Both the position numbers and the translations under genes were made by a program. A stretch of 64,000 bases of DNA from Littorina saxatilis. Lineage: Eukaryota > Mollusca > Gastropoda > Littorinimorpha > Littorinidae. Location: NCBI RefSeq assembly GCF_037325665.1, contig NC_090247.1, positions 20,328,292-20,392,291 of the forward strand. Direction: 5' to 3'. Below the pieces are notes generated by a model. That model ran no database searches. It worked only from the letters and a program-made list of their open reading frames with translations, and was not told where the DNA came from. Positions 11,555 through 25,900 of this stretch are shown here, piece after piece. The first letter of the stretch is position 1, and every line of letters starts with the position of its first letter.

Positions 11555-13321
11555 CTACCCATCTGATGCTCCTTCTGAAGCGTCAGGTACTGTTTGATTT
11601 GCATTAGAAGCTGCACTCGAACTGTCCTGAGAGGCAGCAGGGATAACGTTTGTGTTGGGAGTGGGGCCGTTCGTGTTGGCAGGGTTCGAGTTGTCGCCTT
11701 CACCACTGCCCCAACGAGAGAGTCGGCGAGATTTGGCCAAGTCTGTCTCACTATTGCGAAGGTCTGTGTCTTGAGGCCGCAAGTCAGTGTCAGTGCGCAA
11801 GTCTGTGTCTCCTCTGAGGTCTGTGTCTAGAGGCACTGCTTTGCCGTTTTCTTTTTCGTTGAAACCTTCTCCGTACTCAGGGCTGTCTGCGCCCACCCCG
11901 TACTCGGGACTCTTGTCCCCCGGAGCCGCCCCGACGAAGGGCAGGGGCAACCCCCCCTGAGCACCGTCCATCACCGGTTTGTCCAGGGCAGGGCCACGCA
12001 TGAAGTCTGGTCGCGGACCTCGGAAGTTAAGGCCACCGGGACCGAACCTGAAGCCCCCGTTGACCGGCAAGTTGGGTCTGGCCCCCAGCAAGCCAGGGCG
12101 ACCCCCTCGCAGCGCAGCCAGGCCGGGGAGAAGGCCGTGACCCTGGGGCCCATTGTTCGGGTTGGGGCCAGATGGGGGCCCTTCGTCCATTGGATTTCTG
12201 TCGCCCTGATTAGCCTGGAGGTCGTTTAACTGCAGACGGGGGTTGTCGAAACCAAAGGGTCCTCCCGGCCGCACCAGGTTTGGTCTCTGTCCCAGCACAA
12301 TGCGAATGGGTCCCTGTCCCGGCCCCAGCCCCCTCATCCCGGGACTGCCTGGCATGCCCAGACGCTGACCCAGCTGTAAGTTTGCGGGGCCGAGACCTCG
12401 GGGACCCTGGCCGCCCATCCCTAGCCGCATGGCCATGGCCCCCTGACTCATCAGCCCCTGGGGCATCTGCTGGCGCATCATGGCCTCTGAGCTGACCGGG
12501 GGCTGGCCTGGCTGCATCATGCGAGGTCCCATCATGCCAGGCCGGCCCAGCATGCCTCCAGGCCCCAACGCCATCCCCGGACTGGACACTGGCTGACCCA
12601 ACTCCACCATCATGCCCGGCCGCGGAGAGCCTCCGGGCATCTGCATTTGACCGCCTCCAGGCATTTGCATTTGACCGCCTCCGGGCATCTGCATTTGACC
12701 ACCTCCAGGCATTTGCATTTGACCTCCTCCGGGCATCTGCATTTGACCTCCTCCGGTCATCTGCATTTGACCACCTCCGGTCATCTGCATTTGACCGCCT
12801 CCTGGCATCTGCATTTGACCGCCTCCAGGCATCTGCATTTGACCGCCTCCAGGCATCTGCATTTGACCTCCTCCAGGCATCTGCATCTGAAGACGCGGGC
12901 CCCCGGGGCCAGGCATGCGCATCCTCATGCCCATCATGGACAGGGACATGAGGTGTGGGGAGGGCGCGGAGGGGGGGAGGTCCATGGGGCGGTGGTCCAT
13001 GTCCTCATCCTCCATCTCGGCCAGAGCCTCCTCCTCCAGCTTGTCGTCGCTGGGCCACTCCTTGGGCTCCTCCATCTCCTGGGGCGGGGGTCGCATGGGG
13101 AAGCGCATGTTGTGCAGGCCAAAGGGCGAGCCCTGGGGGTGGCCGGGAAAGCCGGGGCGGGACGGGGTGCCTGGCTGCTGCCCGGGCATCATCATGGGGG
13201 CCGAGCTGAGCGGGATGCCTGGTGGCCGACCCAGAGGAGAGTCCATGTTCATTCCCATGGGCGCGGAGGTGTTCAGCATGCCGGGGGGACCGGAGGGCAT
13301 GGAGCCAGGCATGGACACCAC
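11555..13321 (-). CDS. SCAF8: SCAF terminal exon with methionine/glycine repeats
   Basis: The last exon gives 588 residues (706-1293) of low-complexity Pro/Gly/Met/Gln sequence. Ten tandem octapeptides of the form PGGGQMQM lie at 12630-12895. Near the end are acidic SPEYG repeats and a DTDLR repeat, then RRLSRWGSGEG and the stop. The acceptor at 13322-13323 is preceded by a pyrimidine-rich tract. Such a tail is likely disordered; its function is not evident. Confidence 0.88.
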   Translation of the reverse strand: MVSMPGSMPSGPPGMLNTSAPMGMNMDSPLGRPPGIPLSSAPMMMPGQQPGTPSRPGFPGHPQGSPFGLHNMRFPMRPPPQEMEEPKEWPSDDKLEEEALAEMEDEDMDHRPMDLPPSAPSPHLMSLSMMGMRMRMPGPGGPRLQMQMPGGGQMQMPGGGQMQMPGGGQMQMPGGGQMQMTGGGQMQMTGGGQMQMPGGGQMQMPGGGQMQMPGGGQMQMPGGGQMQMPGGSPRPGMMVELGQPVSSPGMALGPGGMLGRPGMMGPRMMQPGQPPVSSEAMMRQQMPQGLMSQGAMAMRLGMGGQGPRGLGPANLQLGQRLGMPGSPGMRGLGPGQGPIRIVLGQRPNLVRPGGPFGFDNPRLQLNDLQANQGDRNPMDEGPPSGPNPNNGPQGHGLLPGLAALRGGRPGLLGARPNLPVNGGFRFGPGGLNFRGPRPDFMRGPALDKPVMDGAQGGLPLPFVGAAPGDKSPEYGVGADSPEYGEGFNEKENGKAVPLDTDLRGDTDLRTDTDLRPQDTDLRNSETDLAKSRRLSRWGSGEGDNSNPANTNGPTPNTNVIPAASQDSSSAASNANQTVPDASEGASDG

Positions 13322-16300
13322 CTGTATCAACACAGGAAGCTGTGTAAAACACACGTTACAGCATTGTCAACTGCACACACTACTTCATAACTAAACTCCA
13401 CCCGTAGACTTTTAACGCTGCCATGTTTCAAGTTTAAACAATCCTTCCTGCAAATCTCAAAACAGGACCAACACAACAGTCTTCCCTAGAAATGCTACAT
13501 CAACTGCTCAAACTAAGAATGTATGAGTATGAAAGTAAGGAATGAACAGTACTTTTCCTTGGTTCAACCCTTTCCTTTCTACTGGCAAGACATGCTACAT
13601 CAACTATAGAAATGCTACATCAACTGCTCAAACTAAGAATGTATGAGTATGAAAGTAAGGAATGAACAGTACTTTTCCTTGGTTCAACCCTTTCCTTTCT
13701 ACTGGCAAGAACACTTAACAAAATCAACATTCCACCTTCAACACAGCCACACACACTGTGAAAACAGTTTTTCAAACTGTCATTTACAGCCAGCACCTCA
13801 GCATAAAGGTCACTTGCAGTCCACTGACCTCTTACTTTACTCAAAGTGTCCTTCACAAAGGACACATGTTATGTATTGCAGGGGCAATCTTTGATTACAG
13901 ACATCACTGTACCTACAAGTGAGACTCACCTGAGCTAGAGAGACGCCAGCCGGGAGAGACATGGGTACCGACCCGGGTCCTCCAGGGGGATGGAGCATGT
14001 TGGTGGGGAGCTGAGGGGGGTTGCCCTGCTGCATCATGGGGCCTGGACCAGGCATCTGACCCACGTTGGGGGGTGGTAACTGCACTCCAGGTGGCAGCTG
14101 ACCGGGTGGGGGCATCATCATGTTTGGAGGCATCATGGACAACTGATGTGGAGATGGAATGGCTGCAACAGACAGGATAAGGATAAGATTTTAGTTAGTC
14201 CTGTAAGGTTACCCTCGTGGAAATTAAGGCTACTTTCTCACTGGGGAAAACGAGCTGCCATTCAGTACGGTGCTACCCATTTTTTTTCTTTTCTTTTTCC
14301 TGAATGCGTGTATTCGTTGTTTCCAAGCACTGTTCGGACACTGAGGAGAGTCTGCACAAAGTTGACCGGGAAATAAATCCCACACCAAACGTGGGGATCG
14401 AACCCCGGCCAATAGCGACAATTGGTTTTGAAGTCAGCGCCGCTACCGCCTGAGCTATTTTCCCACCCATAAGACAGGTGTTTCATGTCAAATTTGCTTA
14501 TCTAAATGCACCAGAAAGGTGTTCAACATCAAAATAAGCTTCTCATTGTTGCATCAGATCATCAAATGTGCATGTATACACTTTCTTCATCTCAGTTCGC
14601 TGTACAAATGTCTGCAGTGAGGCTGTGTAAGCTATTCCCTATTCCAAACACAGTGCAGAAAAGAATAGAAAACCACAGAACTTAGTGGAGTTGGTGAACC
14701 TACATGGATTATGGCCGCTAAAGCTGGGCGGAGGCTGGTTGATGGGGGGAGGGTTGTGGTTGTCGGTCACCATGGCTGGTCTCATGTCACTGTCCTCCTC
14801 GGGTCGCTGCAATGGAGCTCCTGCACGCACACACACACACCATGACAACGTCACATCACTAACACCAAACATTCACTTCAACTTCGACCTAGTAGGTTTT
14901 GAAGTGGACAGACAGATAAATACTAATTAGAAAATGAACAAAGTATGAGGACTTAATTCCGTCTTTCTTTATTTGGTGTTTAACGTCGTTTTCAACCACG
15001 AAGGTTATATAAGGAGGGGAAAGGGGGGGGGGAGATGGTATAGAGCCACTTGTTAATTGTTTCTTGTTCACAAAAGCACTACCGTACTTTCCGGGTGACA
15101 AGGCGCTTCGTTATCTAAGACGCACCTCCTTTTTAAAAAAAATTGTAATCCAGTCACCCATTGGACGCAGGGGGCCGATAGGGCGCACCAAAATTGAAAA
15201 AGTATACTGGTAGTCGAAGAATGAAAATAAGCCGGCGAGATCAAAGCCAGGTCCATTGTTTATAGACACGGCCTTCTTCCCAGGGGTCAATGACCCAGTT
15301 TTTGCCATGAGAGGTGGTTCCTGTCATATCTGAGAGAGGAAACACTTCCTGCTTCGGGGTCAGTGACCGAGTTTAACAGAGTAGAACTCTGTGTGTGCAG
15401 CGAGATCAAAGACATTGTGATAGCTGGGTGGCCTTGTTTACAGACACGACCTTCTTCCCAGGGGTCAATGACCCAATTTTTGCCATGAGAGGTGGTTCCC
15501 CTGTCATATCTGAGAGAGGAAATACTTCCTGCACCAGGTCAGTGACCGAGTTTAACAGAGTGGAAATAATTATGTATGTGTGCTCTGTGTGTGCGGCCAG
15601 ATCAAAGGCAGGCATTGTGATAGCTGGGTGGCTTGAGAGCTCGAGGAAACTTGGCCAGGGCAGTACCTAGTAGCTGAAACATGCATTATCACAAGTTGTT
15701 TGACTGGTACTCAGGCGGTCTCTTTGATTTTTTTCGTATTTCATACACGGATTCTTCGTTATACAAGACGCAGGGGTCGAACTCGAGGAAAAAAGTCGCG
15801 CCTTATGACCCGGAAAGTACGGTAATCAAAAAATTGCTCCAGGGGCTTGCAACGTAGTACAATATATTACCTTACTGGGAGAATGTAAGTTTCCAGTACA
15901 AAGGACTTAACATTTCTTACATACTGCTTGACTAAAATCTTTACAAAAATTGACTATATTCTATACAAGAAACACTTAACAAGGGTAAAAGGAGAAACAG
16001 AATCCGTTTGTCGCCTCGTACGACATGCTGGGGAGCATCGAGTAAATTCTTCCCTCTAAGCCGCGGGGGGTCTTAACTCCGTCAGACGCTGTTTCTTCAA
16101 ACAAATTTTGTTAAATAAATCTGATGACCACAACTCTTCCACACGCACTGTATTGTATTGTATGGGGAGATTTATATAGCGCTTGACGTTCTCTAAGCGC
16201 TTTACATATTAATTTCTGCCGTGTGAGATGGAATTTTGTACACAATATATCACGCATTCACATCGGCCAGCAAACCTCAAGCCTATTAGGGCGAGCATTC

Positions 16301-19300
16301 ACCTTTCACGGCCTATATTCCAAGTCACACGGGTATTTGGTGGACATTTTTATCTATGCCTATACAATTTTGCCAGGAAAGACCCTTTTGTCAATCGTGG
16401 GATCTTTAACGTGCACACCCCAATGTAGTGTACACGAAGGGACCTCGGTTTTTCGTCTCATCCGAAAGACTAGCACTTGACCCCACCACCTAGGTTAGGA
16501 AAGGGGGGAGAAAATTGATAACGCCCTGACCCAGGGTCGAACTCGCAACCTCTCGCTTCCAAGGCAAGTGCGTTTACCACTCGGCCACCCAGACCCCTGC
16601 AATCACATAATTTCACCACTCTCCACAAATAGAAGTGAATGGATAAAGCAACCACTGCATCACCCATTTCTAGTTGTAAAGAGTGGTGATTAACAGCATG
16701 TGCCAGTAGGGGTCAATACAGATAACTTGCTTCCTTTTGGAAAGAAATTCGAAGAAATCCCAAACAGACTGCCAATATACCAAAACCAGGACTCGAAAAC
16801 TCTGGATGAAGACGGGAAAAGCCTTGGTGAGTGAAACAAGGTAGTACTGCAAGACCCACCTTTGAGATGTTCAGGCAGCGTGTCCTCATCGAGGGTGGCC
16901 CCGTTCAACAGCGGCATGAGGTCGGCAGGCATGCGGCTCCAGGGGATGTAGGTCACGCCCAGCTCCACATCCCACTGGTCCTTGAAGGCAGACTCCTTCA
17001 CCCCGATGTTGGGAGCCCACGCCACCTGAACACAGGACAACTTTATTATCTGTTCTGTGGGTACAAATAATACTTAGTACACACAGCAAAAAAAATCCTT
17101 GAAGGCAGACTCTTTCACCCCCGATGTTGGGTGCCCACGCCACAACTTTATTATCTCTTCTGTGGATACAACTACAAATAAAAAAAATTTTAAAAATTTA
17201 ATTTTCATTACTTCTTTGTCCCATTGCTGGAAAATTTGGGTCGCTTCCTCCCAGTGAAAAGCTAGCAGCAACTGAGTCGCGCTCGGATCACAAGTCCAGT
17301 GCTCTACCAACTGAGCTACCAGGCTAATAGTAATTAGTTTATGACCTGTTCTGTGGGTACAAATAGTCATTAGTACACACAGCAATAAAATATGCATGCA
17401 CAACCCTCATGACCACCTTCTAGACCCTAGACAACCGTACAGTTGCTGTGGCTGCAAACACAACAGCTGTATCTGAATGACATTTGTGGCTTTGAGGAAA
17501 CACTAAACAGCCCTGAAAGTCCAAGAAATGGTGTACTCGCCTTTGGCTAGTGATTCTGAAAACTTACCAGCCAGAGAGCAAACTTTACTGGCCAAACCAA
17601 CAATTTGTTTCAGCAACTTTACTCACATTTGGCGAGTAGATGAACATTTCTACTCGCCAATTATATGTTTTTACTAGCCATGCCACTTTCAGGCCCATTA
17701 AATCAAGCTATGAAAAGACTGCTGGGTACATACTCACACACACATACCAGGTATGCTGTTGGGTGCCAGCAGTCAGCAGAACTTATTTCAAACTGTTAAA
17801 ACCTTTGCTACAGTTGTCTGTTTGGCCATTTTCGCCAACTTGCAGATAAAAACAAATCCTAGCAATACCCTTGAACATACACACACACGTCAGCATTCCC
17901 AGCCACATCTACATGGACACTTCCAGTATCACACACACAATTCTATGAATGCCTCGTTTCTGTGGTCACTGGCATAAAGCCCAATAGGCACACTCACCCT
18001 GAGAGCACTTGAGTTGAGTTTGAAGCCTTTCATTCTGTCGAGAGCTTTAGCGGCTTCCTTGCGAGCGGTCATGCTGACGAAGGCACACCCACGGGGAGGC
18101 ACCATCTGTTCCCAAACACACAAACTGTTGTAAGCTGTCAGAAGCATACTTTCCTGAAAACTCTTCCTTGAAACGTGCTCAACCCAATCTATTTTCTCCA
18201 TTTGAACCAATCAGCATGTTGGAGTGCAATAAGAAACAACCTCATTCAGGATATTCGTATTATAATGTTCCTTCACACAGACAACACAAAATTGTTCCCT
18301 CACCTTTATAGTTTCTGTGGTTCCATACTTTTCTATCTCTGAACGCAGTTCATCTTCTGTTGTGTGCTTGGCTAAATGGCCGAACCATAATGTTGTAGAA
18401 CATACTGAAACAGAAAGCACCAGTTAGACACCACACAGAAAACTGGCTATCGTCAGCAACTACTGAAGTCATTTTAACATATGAAGCATCTATTTTCTAA
18501 TACTATGTGGTACGCCGAGGATGTATTAAGGCTTCACAAGAACACCAGAAATATAACAGATAAATAGATAACCCTACAATTATAACATAAATGAAAAACT
18601 TTGTATCACACATCAAAATCGACAACACAATCCAAACTGTACTCACTACTGAGATGCTTATCCTTCACAGGAGGAAGACCCAGTTTCTTTCTTTCTCTGT
18701 CCTTTTCTCTCAGTCGCTCACGGTCATTATCCCTCGACCTAAACCAGAATTACAGAAAGACACGTCATTTGAGGAAAAATAACATTCTCAACAAATGTCA
18801 GAAAGCTTGACTAGCAAACTGCTTCACATTGCAAATGTCTTTGAGGATGTATCTAGCATTCAAGGACAAACTAGGGAGTGAAAGTGAGTGTGTGTGTATG
18901 TGCATACTATGCTGGTCGTTGAATAAATAATACTTTGTGTTTCACCATCACAGATATGTCATGGTCAACCTATTGGACTGGAGATACCTCAGTTCTGGAT
19001 CACCTCACCAAAGGGCTGGCTAAAAATGAGCAAAATACTGTATGACAAACAGCTACACTGGATCTGCACACTCCCTTGTGCACTGTTCATTTGAAACTTG
19101 CCAGAATGGTGGAAGAGATGTTTACTTTCAGCTGACTGATATAAAAACTTGTTGCTGAGTGACATAATCACGTTCTGAGTTATCTTGGAACCCACAAAAT
19201 TCACCAACCGTGATCTTCGATGTCGGTCTTTGGATCTGCGTCTTTCTCTGGAACGCGACCTTGAATGTCTCCTTCGTCTTGGAGACCTGCAAAACAACAC

Positions 19301-22300
19301 GCATGATTCTTTAAACTTGTAGTAAACTCATAATGACACAAGACTTCACAAAACAACATGCATGATTCTTTAAACTTGTAGTAAACTAATAATGACACAA
19401 GACTTCACAAAACAACACAGGCTGTAAAGATGGGCAAAATGGTAGATTATATACTGTTACAAAGCTAATTGACAGCTCTCATCCTTCTGGCGGTCCAAAG
19501 AGACAATGGAATCACAGACAGTTAGTTCACAAGTTCAGTGCCTTTCCAAAATCTACATTTGATTTACTTGTTTTGATTTCGTTATATTTTGCTTTTCTAT
19601 GTGACTTGTTAATCTGTGGAGGTCTTGAAAGCTGAAAAGTAAAAATCTCTTCTGTTGTTGGACAGTGGTGTTGACTTTATCTTGGTGAGTAAAAATCTCT
19701 TCTGTTGTTGGACAGTGGTGTTGACTTTATCTTGGTGAGTAAAAATCTCTTCTGTTGTTGGACAGTGGTGTTGACTTCATTTTGGTGAGTAAAAATCTCT
19801 TCTGTTGTTGGACAGTGGTGTTGACTTTATCTTGGTGAGTAAAAATCTCTGCTGTTGTTGGACAGTGGTGTTGACTTTATCTTGGTGAGTAAAAATCTCT
19901 TCTGTTGTAAACAGTGTGCGTCTCCATCAGCAGTCAATTTGAGTAGGATTTTTTTTAGACCTACAAGTGCAACACATCTCTTCTGTGACTTCATCCGTCA
20001 TTCTTCCTCTTCTTGAAACTGACGCACAACCCACCTTGATCTGTCTCTAGATCGTCTGGAGCGTCGTCTGTCGCGGTCGTAGTCCCTGCTGTCTCTATCA
20101 TCCTGGTCCTCAACCACGATCACGTCTGGGTCCTGGTTGTAGCTGGAATACTGACTCTGTCACATACACCAAACACAACATTTTATTATGTTTGATACAA
20201 CTGAAGCTGGGTTGGAAAAAGAGGCTGCTGGATACTGAAATATTTTGCTTTCGCCTAACACACAGAGAGAGAATGCAAAGGAGAGCGAGAGAGAGAAAGA
20301 GAGAGACCGAAAGTGAGAGCTTATATCACTGCTGCTGTAAAACATGCCCCCAAACATGTGATTTCAACGAATCAGGTCCTGCGGTTTGTTCTCACCCGTT
20401 TGGGTGGCTTCCCCTTTTGCTTGGTGCACCTCAACCCAGGGCTCCCCAAACTGTGCGTCCCTGTGTCCTATACACAGTACTTACATTGGAGCAGAAAAAA
20501 AAATGTACTAGAAATTGTTGATGGGGGCCGTGCGACGCCCTGAACTAGAAAAGAGCAGCTCCTAGGACACACTAAATTTGCCTATCACTCGTACCGACGG
20601 TACTGATCAAATTGTCCGCTAGTCAGTGTCCTATTAGAATAAACAAGCACATACACTTAACAAGGAAATTCGAAAACGAGGAAATATACTGCCAGATTCC
20701 TTCAGGCGCAAAATCTAACTGATAAGACAAATGCCGTTTTTGTAAAGGTCTCGCAGAACTTCCAAAAGTTATTGGACCCTCGAAAGTACTGCTAAACAAG
20801 AAGAGCAAACGCTCGATCGAGTCACTTTCGCAGTTCTGAATATTATATGAGGCATCAGATGGACAGGAAGAAATTGCTATTCACAACACAATGAGTCACG
20901 TTCACATAAAATTTGAGCCCGGTCACTTTTATAGTTTCCGAGAAAAGCCCAACGTTAAGTTGTGTGTTGCCGAACAGAAAAGGCTAGTTATCTCCCTTGT
21001 TTTTCTGATAACGTTCGTAAAAGGCTACAGATGTAAATACTTTGATGTAAAGAATAATCCTACAAAGTTTCAATCACATCCGATGAACTTTGTCAAAGAT
21101 ATAAAATGTCTAATTTTTCCTTTGACGCTGACCTGTGACCTTGAAAAAGGTCAAAGGTCAACGAAACCATCGTTAAAGTGTAGAGGTCATTGGAGGTCAC
21201 GACTAAACAAAATATGAGCCCGATCGCTTTGATAGTTTCCGAGAAAAGTTTGTCAAAGATATAAAATGTCTAATTTTTCCTTTGACGCTGACCTGTGACC
21301 TTGAAAAAGGTCAAAGGTCAACGAAACCATCGTTAAAGTGTAGAGGTCATTGGAGGTCACGACTAAACAAAATATGAGCCCGATCGCTTTGATAGTTTCC
21401 GAGAAAAGTCCAACGTTAAGGTGGTGTCTACGGACGGCCGGCCGGCCGGCCGGACAGACTAACACTAACCGATTACATAGAGTCACTTTTTCTCAAGTGA
21501 CTCAAAAATATAGTCGAAGGTCCCGGTACCCTCTAGTTAGAACATCTGTGGGGAGCCCTGGATTTTACATACGCTGCACAAGACACTACCAGCTCAGCTC
21601 ACCTGGCCGATCTCCTTGTTGAACTGTTCCTGCTGCTGCTCCAGGTGGTGCTTGCGCATGGCCTCCGAGTCATGCATGTGGTCCCCCGACTTGAGGCTGG
21701 TCACGTTGTGCAGGTGCTGCATCATGCTGGGGTCACTCAGCAGCTTCTGGACACCGCTAAACAAACACACCTTGCACCATTAGACTGTGTACAAGTTAAT
21801 AAGTTTACAGGTGTTGCAACATGCTTGGGTCACTCAGCAGCTTCTGGACACCGCTAAACACACACACCTTGCACCATTAGACTGTGGATCGTTGTGGAAC
21901 AAGTTCAAATATCATGCATGGGAATGGCTGCTAGAAAAAAACACCTCTGAAATCAAGGGGGGGGACTGGACATTTTTTTAAGGCATGATCAAAATCTATG
22001 CATTCTAGACCAAATCCAGAAAAGGTGGTCGAAAGTCAACTACTTGGCTCACCAAAACGAGCTGCAGTCAATAATCTTTTCCGCATTTGGAGCTGTTCTG
22101 TTCAAAGACACTTGAGCGATTCAAGCATATAAAACCCTCTTAGACAAGTTTAGACTTTTTGTCCTCTGAAAATGTATTTTCATCCTGTGAAATTTCATTT
22201 CTAAACCTCTGAAATTAGCGGATCCGAGGATCATTCCCATGCCTGCAGATACTGTCATGCCTTTCATTAATATTGTTTTAACAGCTTGACACATCAACAA

Positions 22301-22892
22301 AGGAGCAAGACAAATCTGACTGAAAAGTATTTAAGGTCGCTGAAACCAAGGGATGATTTTCACACTTCCGAGATTCAGATCTTGCTGATCAAAATGCTGA
22401 AATTCCATAATGGCCAAAGCACCTCAGTCTCAATGCAAAAATATTTCATTCACAGCTCTGAAATCTTTGATTTGCTAACTTTGTAACATGTAATTTTCAA
22501 GTGGCATGCATGAAATTGTTAGTAAACTGGTTGTGCCTTGGTCCAGAGAGCAGACTTACCCTGGCAAATGAGGGTGCGTGCCCCCGCCGTCCTTCCTGTC
22601 GTCCTCATCGTCACTGTCGCCGTAGTCAAAGTCCAGCAGTTTCTGTCACAACAACACAGCACACAGTTAGGTGTTGCACATAACAGCTACACACATTATT
22701 CACTCCAAAACTGCTGTCTTCTGTTTAATTCCGATTACCACCATATACTATCATGCTTGATTCTACAGCAATTCAACCCATTTTTGCAATTACTGAGCAG
22801 ACTTTAATTTCTTGTGTTCTTCAATAACCTTCACAACACTCCCATTCCTTCAAAATTCTCACAGCAAGGCAATACTCATAGCTGGGCAATAG

Positions 22893-22952
<60 letters not shown>

Positions 22953-25900
22953 CTCTCTCAAATCCAGATTGCACATACAAAAAGAAACCCGTCTGCACAT
23001 ACACACAGAACACATGCAGACACCAGAAGAGTATCCTCACCCTGTTAAATCCTGGCTCAGACTGTAGTTTCCTGGCGTCCCCTCCCCCGCCCTCCATGCC
23101 CCGATCTGAGTGTGACTGGTCTGACACTGTAGCAGGGGCATCTGTCTTGTTGAGCACCTGGTCGGTCAGCAGTTTGATCTGGGCCAGGAGGTTGTTGTCG
23201 ATGACCGGCGGCGTCTGCTGGGGCTTGCTGGACATCATCTCAGTGTGCATCACCAGCTGTTGCTGCAGTAACTGGAGCTGTTGGAGCTGCACCTCCTGTC
23301 CTGACGCCAGTAGGCTGCCCTGTGCACACACAGCCACTTGTACATACACCTTTATCAAGTGTGAATCTAGCCCTGTGCACACACGGCCACTTGTACATAC
23401 ACCTTTGTCAAGTGTGAATCTAGCCCTGTGCACACACGGCCACTTGTACATACACCTTTGTCAAGTGTGAATCTAGCCCTGTGCACACACGGCCACTTGT
23501 ACATACACCTTTATCAAGTGTGAATCTAGCCCTGTGCACACACGGCCACTTGTACATACACCTTTGTCAAGTGTGAATCTAGCCCTGTGCACACACGGCC
23601 ACTTGTACATACACCTTTGTCAAGTGTGAATCTAGCCCTGTGCACACACGGCCACTTGTACATACACCTTTATCAAGTGTGAATCTAGCCCTGTGCACAC
23701 ACAGCCACTTGTACATACACCTTTATCAAGTGTGAATCTAGCCCTGTGCACACACGGCCACTTGTACATACACCTTTATCAAGTGTGAATCTAGCCCTGT
23801 GCACACACAGCCACTTGTACATACACCTTTATCAAGTGTGGATCTAGCCCTGTGCACACACGGCCACTTGTACATACACCTTTATCAAGTGTGAATCTAG
23901 CCCTGTGCACACACAGCCACTTGTACATACACCTTTATCAAGTGTGAATCTAGCCCTGTGCACACACGGCCACTTGTACATACACCTTTATCAAGTGTGA
24001 ATCTAGCCCTGTGCACACACAGTCACTTGTACATACACCTTTATCAAGTGTGGATCTAGCCCTGTGCACACACGGCCACTTGTACATACACCTTTATTAA
24101 GTGTGAATCTAGCCCTGTGCACACACAGCCACTTGTACATACACCTTTATCAAGTGTGATTCTAGCCCTGTGCACACACAGTCACTTGTACATACACCTT
24201 TATCAAGTGTGAATCTAGCCCTGTGCACAGTCACTTGTACATACACCTTTATCAAGTGTGAATCTAGCCCTGTGCACAGTCACTTGTACATACACCTTTA
24301 TCAAGTGTGAATCTAGCCCTGTGCACAGTCACTTGTACAAACACCTTTATCAAGTGTGAATCTAGCCCTGTGCACAGTCACTTGTACATACACCTTTATC
24401 AAGTGTGAATCCAATAAAACAAATCAACAATCCTTGACAAATACCCATGAGATTAACCAAAAGTTATCTTTTTTCTTCATCCAGAAAGAGTTAGAGACGT
24501 CAGCGAGTACCAAACTTAATCAGGACTATGCACTGTCATCATTTTGCACTATTATGCCATCCTAACTACAGGGATGTTGTTAGGCGTCGGACATCGGACA
24601 TAGACCAATTAAGAGGCTCAAATGTCCGATTCACATAGCCGCATGGCATTCAGATGTCCTATTGTTTTGAACTGAGCGCTGGCATTGTCCGATAAGAACT
24701 CAATTCTTTCGGACAGCGCGATATTCGTTAATTTTCCTTTTAAGATACACCTTTTTAAAAAGGCGACCAAGCACTCTCGCGTACAGGTGCACTGAAGTTG
24801 TACAGCGTGGATCTTGCGTTTGGTTGACACCCGTCTGCAGCACATCAAAGTTAAGAGTATGGGAAACAACTCCAACTGACTAAGTCCTGCGTCTGCTTTT
24901 GCTTTCAGTTCGAGACATTTTGACGTAGCGCACTGAGTTATGCTACAGAAAAATAAAACTTAAGCCTGCCAAAGTTCAACATAAGCTGAACACGTTTGGC
25001 TATTCAACGGCATCCTGTGCTATATTAGGGTCAAAAACGGGGGGGGGGGGGGGGCGAGCGTCATTCTTGAAAATGAAACAATTCTGACGTCCTATTGACA
25101 TATCTGAAAGCGGTCAAATGTCCTATTGATGCTGAAGAGCTAGGATATTTGTCCTATAGGTATGAATTTGTTGCAACATCCCTGTAACTAGCACCAACTT
25201 TCCTGACCAACTAAGCGTTCAAATAACAATAGGTATGACATATTCAAGGCTACTGTTTCAGGGCTCCCATGGAAGGATAAAGATTAGATAAAGATAAGAT
25301 TTCATATAGTCCCAGGGATGTTGTTAGAAATTCACAACTATAAGACAAATGTCCTGGGGCCGAATGTATAGCCCCTCCATACTTTTAGGATTTCATAGCG
25401 CTGTAGAGCGCATAGCTATGAAACGCACTATAGAACTCAGCGGTCCGCATGCATGAGTTGAAATAGTGCCTGCCATAGCTAAGAGCGGCTCTATTTTTAA
25501 CACGTAGATAGTGGAAGGGATTCCCCGTCATCCTGTGTCTCTGCGCATGCGTCAAGCTTTGTGATGCTTCGCGGCGGGTCAGTTGTACACCATTTGCCGC
25601 AGAGTTTGGAAAGCCCGTCTCCTGATAAAACTTGCTGGAAACTATATCCATTCCGGTACCCTCGCCATAAAGGTATAAGTCACTCTCTTGCTGGTTCTGC
25701 ATGCTGTGTTTGATGTTATAAATTCCCGTATTATTATTATTATTATCATTATTACTTATGTACCGCGATCAGTTCGCCACACACATCTTGAAAAGATCCG
25801 CACGCGTAAAAACTGACCCAAAGTCAAGATAACCCGCAGAACCGGCGGCAATGCACCCTTTCGATTCGGCAGTTCGAGTTGCTCTTACAGTTCATCCGTG

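Noticed and set aside
12647-13390. 247-codon + strand open frame
   Set aside because: It is antisense to the SCAF terminal exon, made open by the 24-bp coding repeat (HLHLT repeats), with no independent support.
14385-14467. Possible tRNA-Lys gene
   Set aside because: It is part of SINE S2, whose copies share the same head and body.
22814-23470. 218-codon + strand frame
   Set aside because: It runs through a CA microsatellite and antisense to SCAF exon 6.
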